From Candidatus Rokuibacteriota bacterium (GTDB lineage Bacteria; Methylomirabilota; Methylomirabilia; Rokubacteriales; CSP1-6), in contig QHRU01000059.1 in assembly GCA_003220225.1 (NCBI GenBank), forward strand, positions 1 to 64,000: a stretch of DNA of 64,000 nucleotides. The letters are read 5' to 3'. Made by a program: the position numbers and the translations under genes. The notes under the pieces are model-generated. The model ran no database searches, was not told where the DNA came from, and saw only the letters and a list, made by a program, of their open reading frames with translations. Below, in pieces: positions 62,177-64,000 of this stretch; position 1 is the first letter of the stretch; the number at the start of each line of letters is the position of its first letter.

Positions 62177-62787
62177 ACGGGAGCGGGAATCGTGTCGAGG
62201 TCGCGCACGAAATAGCGCACGTCACCGAAGTGCTCGTAGCGTTCGGTGTGGGCGTCCAGCCCCGTCAGGTCGGCGTCGAGACCGGCCCAGCGAAGCGCCG
62301 CTTCGGTGAGCAGGATGTAGGCCCGCCGTCCGACGCTGTTCTTGAGCAGCCGGTGCGCGAGGACGACGTTGACCCCGGCCGCCTGGCTTCGGTCGCCGAC
62401 CATCTGACGCAGGAACCGCCCGTGATGGGCGACGATCTTGAGATCGAGGTTTCCGACGTTCCGGCAGGCATTGCACGAGCAGCTGTCGTCCGCCTGCAGC
62501 TCGCGCTGCCGGCCTCGGAAGGCGGCGACGGCGTCTTCCAGCACGTCGAGCAGGGTCGCGGGCGGCCCCAGCACCCGGTCTGCGGCGAGCGCGAATACCG
62601 CGTCGCCCTCCACCTCCTGGATCTCCAGGGGCGGGGAGATCTGCCGCATGACCTCTCCGAGCAGCTCCGCGATGATCGGCGGGCCGTGCTCGATCTCGGT
62701 CGCGGTGACGAACTCTGTGAAGCCCGAGATGTCCGCCAGGACCAGGACGCCGAGCCCGACCTCAGTAGAGGTGGCAGGCGACCTCAC
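62173..62787 (-). CDS. DUF2652 protein (class III nucleotide-cyclase-related)
   Basis: A 204-residue protein. VLVLADISGFTEFVTATEIEHGPPIIAELLGEVM (residues about 13-46) and LEIQEVEGDAVFALAAD (about 54-70) are the family pattern, resembling the first metal-binding strand (DISGFT) and second (EGDAVF) of class III cyclases. CSCNACRNVGNLDLKIVAHHGRF gives a Cys-rich loop, and GVNVVLAHRLLKNSV follows. Cyclase activity is not established for the family. GTG 62787 lies inside the end of the ABC ATPase gene (26-base overlap), so the two are co-transcribed. Confidence 0.85.
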   Translation of the reverse strand: MRSPATSTEVGLGVLVLADISGFTEFVTATEIEHGPPIIAELLGEVMRQISPPLEIQEVEGDAVFALAADRVLGPPATLLDVLEDAVAAFRGRQRELQADDSCSCNACRNVGNLDLKIVAHHGRFLRQMVGDRSQAAGVNVVLAHRLLKNSVGRRAYILLTEAALRWAGLDADLTGLDAHTERYEHFGDVRYFVRDLDTIPAPV

Positions 62788-63727
62788 CGCCGCCGTTGCG
62801 ACGCGTCAGCGCCGGCTCCACCTCGGAGCAGACGGGCATGGCGAGCGGGCATCGCGGGTGGAAGCGGCACCCCGACGGCAGGGCGAGCGCGCTCGGAACC
62901 TCCCCGGTGATGGCTCGTTCCTGCCCCTGGTCGTCGGGACGGGACGGCAGGGCGGCGGCGAAGAGGGCCTGGGTGTACGGGTGCATCGGACGCGCGCATA
63001 GCGCGTCGCCGTCCGCCGACTCGACGATCCTGCCGAGATACATCACCGCGATGCGATGACTGATGTGCGCCACCGTGGCGAGATCGTGGCCGATGAAGAG
63101 ATAGCTCACGCCGAGCGTCCGCTGCAGGTGCTCCAGCTGGTTGATGATCTGGGCTCTGACCGAGACGTCGAGCGCGGAGACCGGCTCGTCGAGCACGATG
63201 AGGCGGGTGTTGGTGGCGAGCGCTCGCGCGATGGCGATCCGTTGCCGCTGCCCGCCGCTGAACTCGTGCGGGAACAGCGGCGCCACGTCGGGCTGGAGGC
63301 CGACCAGTCCGAGCACCTCGTCCACGCGCGCCCGAACCGCCGCGTGCGAGAGATCGGTATGGATCTCCAGGGGCTCGGCGATGATGTCCTGCACGCGCAT
63401 GCGCGGGCTGAGCGAGCTGAAGGGGTCCTGGAATACCACCTGCACGGCCCGGCGGTAGTCCATGAGGTCTCGGCCCCTGAGCTCGGCGATGTCCCGGCCC
63501 TCGAAGGCGATCGTCCCGGCCGTCGGCTGCTCCATCTTCAAGATCAGCTTGGCGGTGGTCGTCTTACCGCACCCGGACTCGCCGATGAGCCCGAGCGTCT
63601 CACCGGCGTGGATGGCGAAGTCCACTCCGTCCACGGCTTTCACCCAGGTGGCCCCGCGGCCGAACAGCCCGTGCCGCGCAGGGAAGTGTTTCGCGAGCCC
63701 CCGGACTTCGAGGACGGGTTCAGCCAT
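62762..63727 (-). CDS. ABC transporter ATP-binding protein, DppF/OppF type
   Basis: A 321-residue ATPase. Walker A is GESGCGKTTTAKLI near residues 49-62, the Q-loop VVFQDPFSSLSPRMRVQDII near 97, the signature FSGGQRQRIAIARAL near 150, Walker B RLIVLDEPVSALD near 172 and the H-loop FIGHDLATVAHI near 206. The C-terminal oligopeptide/dipeptide domain has PSGCRFHPRCPLAMPVC, in other members an Fe-S or Zn-type Cys set. ATG 63727 overlaps the upstream ATPase by 8 bases. It powers a peptide-type importer whose other parts lie right of the window. Confidence 0.95.
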   Translation of the reverse strand: MAEPVLEVRGLAKHFPARHGLFGRGATWVKAVDGVDFAIHAGETLGLIGESGCGKTTTAKLILKMEQPTAGTIAFEGRDIAELRGRDLMDYRRAVQVVFQDPFSSLSPRMRVQDIIAEPLEIHTDLSHAAVRARVDEVLGLVGLQPDVAPLFPHEFSGGQRQRIAIARALATNTRLIVLDEPVSALDVSVRAQIINQLEHLQRTLGVSYLFIGHDLATVAHISHRIAVMYLGRIVESADGDALCARPMHPYTQALFAAALPSRPDDQGQERAITGEVPSALALPSGCRFHPRCPLAMPVCSEVEPALTRRNGGGEVACHLY

Positions 63728-64000
63728 GGAGCCAGCACCTGGCGACGCTTCCGTCGGCGAGGCGGAAGTCCCGGGGCTCGTCGGTCGTGCAGCGTGGCAG
63801 GACATCGGGACAGCGCGGATGGAAGTGACAGCCGGGAGGCAGGTCGGCCAGGTTGGGTGGCTGGCCCGCGATCGAATACAGCGGTTCCTTGCTGCCGAGC
63901 TTCGGCACCGAGCCGATCAAGGCGCGCGTGTACGGATGCTTGGGGGCGTCGAACAGCTCCCGCACCGGCGCCTGCTCGACGATCTTGCCCGCATACATCA
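63720..64000 (-). CDS. ABC transporter ATP-binding protein, DppD/OppD type, C-terminal part (cut by window edge)
   Basis: The last 93 or so residues of an ATPase: MYAGKIVEQAPVRELFDAPKHPYTRALIGSVPKLG followed by the oligopeptide-transporter C-terminal LADLPPGCHFHPRCPDVLPRC. The Walker motifs lie outside the window. Its stop overlaps the next ATPase start by 8 bases, the usual dppD-dppF arrangement. Since the 5' end is missing, coordinates run to the edge. Confidence 0.9.
   Translation of the reverse strand, partial: MYAGKIVEQAPVRELFDAPKHPYTRALIGSVPKLGSKEPLYSIAGQPPNLADLPPGCHFHPRCPDVLPRCTTDEPRDFRLADGSVARCWLHG

Noticed and set aside
1-64000. tRNA, rRNA or insertion-sequence genes
   Set aside because: I found no cloverleaf-like segments ending in CCA, no rRNA-like stretches, and no transposase or integrase motif on either strand.

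Overview
This window is a 64 kb piece of a very GC-rich bacterial chromosome (about 70% G+C by eye, with strong G/C in third codon positions). Genes are tightly packed, with many 4-base ATGA/GTGA overlaps. The mix suggests an aerobic, free-living soil heterotroph: many LLM-class flavin monooxygenases, TauD-type dioxygenases, VOC proteins, SDRs, CoA-linked enzymes and family-5 solute-binding proteins, but no ribosomal, tRNA or core replication genes. Gene content and the G-rich double-hairpin intergenic repeats remind me of Candidatus Rokubacteria / Methylomirabilota-type metagenome genomes. That is an inference from style, because no marker gene is present.

Layout. 1-2400 (minus): edge of a solute-binding protein gene, then an Ldh-family dehydrogenase and an SDR. 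2523-6770 (plus): a coupled operon of SDR, 2-oxoacid dehydrogenase E1 alpha, E1 beta and an exported amidase. 6840-7784: a low-GC, probably acquired phosphotransferase. 7756-11743 (minus): LLM oxidoreductase, alpha/beta hydrolase, VOC protein and a 509-residue unknown. 11861-16574: quinone-oxidoreductase-like MDR, Mug DNA glycosylase, acyl-CoA-dehydrogenase-fold monooxygenase, CMD-family protein and a second, distantly related unknown. 16689-18417: HpcH-type aldolase and D-2-hydroxyacid dehydrogenase. 18418-23012 (minus): peptide-type ABC transporter (binding protein, two permeases, no ATPases) followed by VOC and a duplicated small-domain protein. 23231-24007: an antitoxin/PIN-toxin pair with a palindromic operator. 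24112-31366: LLM, nitroreductase, MFS, two TauD dioxygenases, VOC, dienelactone hydrolase and amidohydrolase. 31410-38695: HEAT protein, DAO-type oxidase, MgtE, Gfo/Idh/MocA, enolase-superfamily enzyme, cupin and LLM. 38816-41467: a large exported hydrolase, a tiny C2H2 zinc-finger gene and a CARDB relic. 41464-61079: further catabolic genes, two ThDP lyases, two orphan binding proteins and a MarR/pirin pair. 61207-62176: a patchwork with a PIN relic and a duplicated membrane segment. 62173-64000: DUF2652 protein and the two ATPases of another peptide-type transporter.

The genes read as several independent uptake-and-oxidation modules for organic acids, amides and ring compounds, not one pathway. 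The most unusual signals are non-coding. Two families of double-hairpin intergenic elements occur, and in two places the element has been tandemly duplicated together with the 3' tail of the neighbouring gene. In addition, several genes have a -10 box only 6-9 bases before the start codon, implying leaderless mRNAs. One of these is an almost perfectly symmetric 22-bp divergent promoter at 55456-55477.
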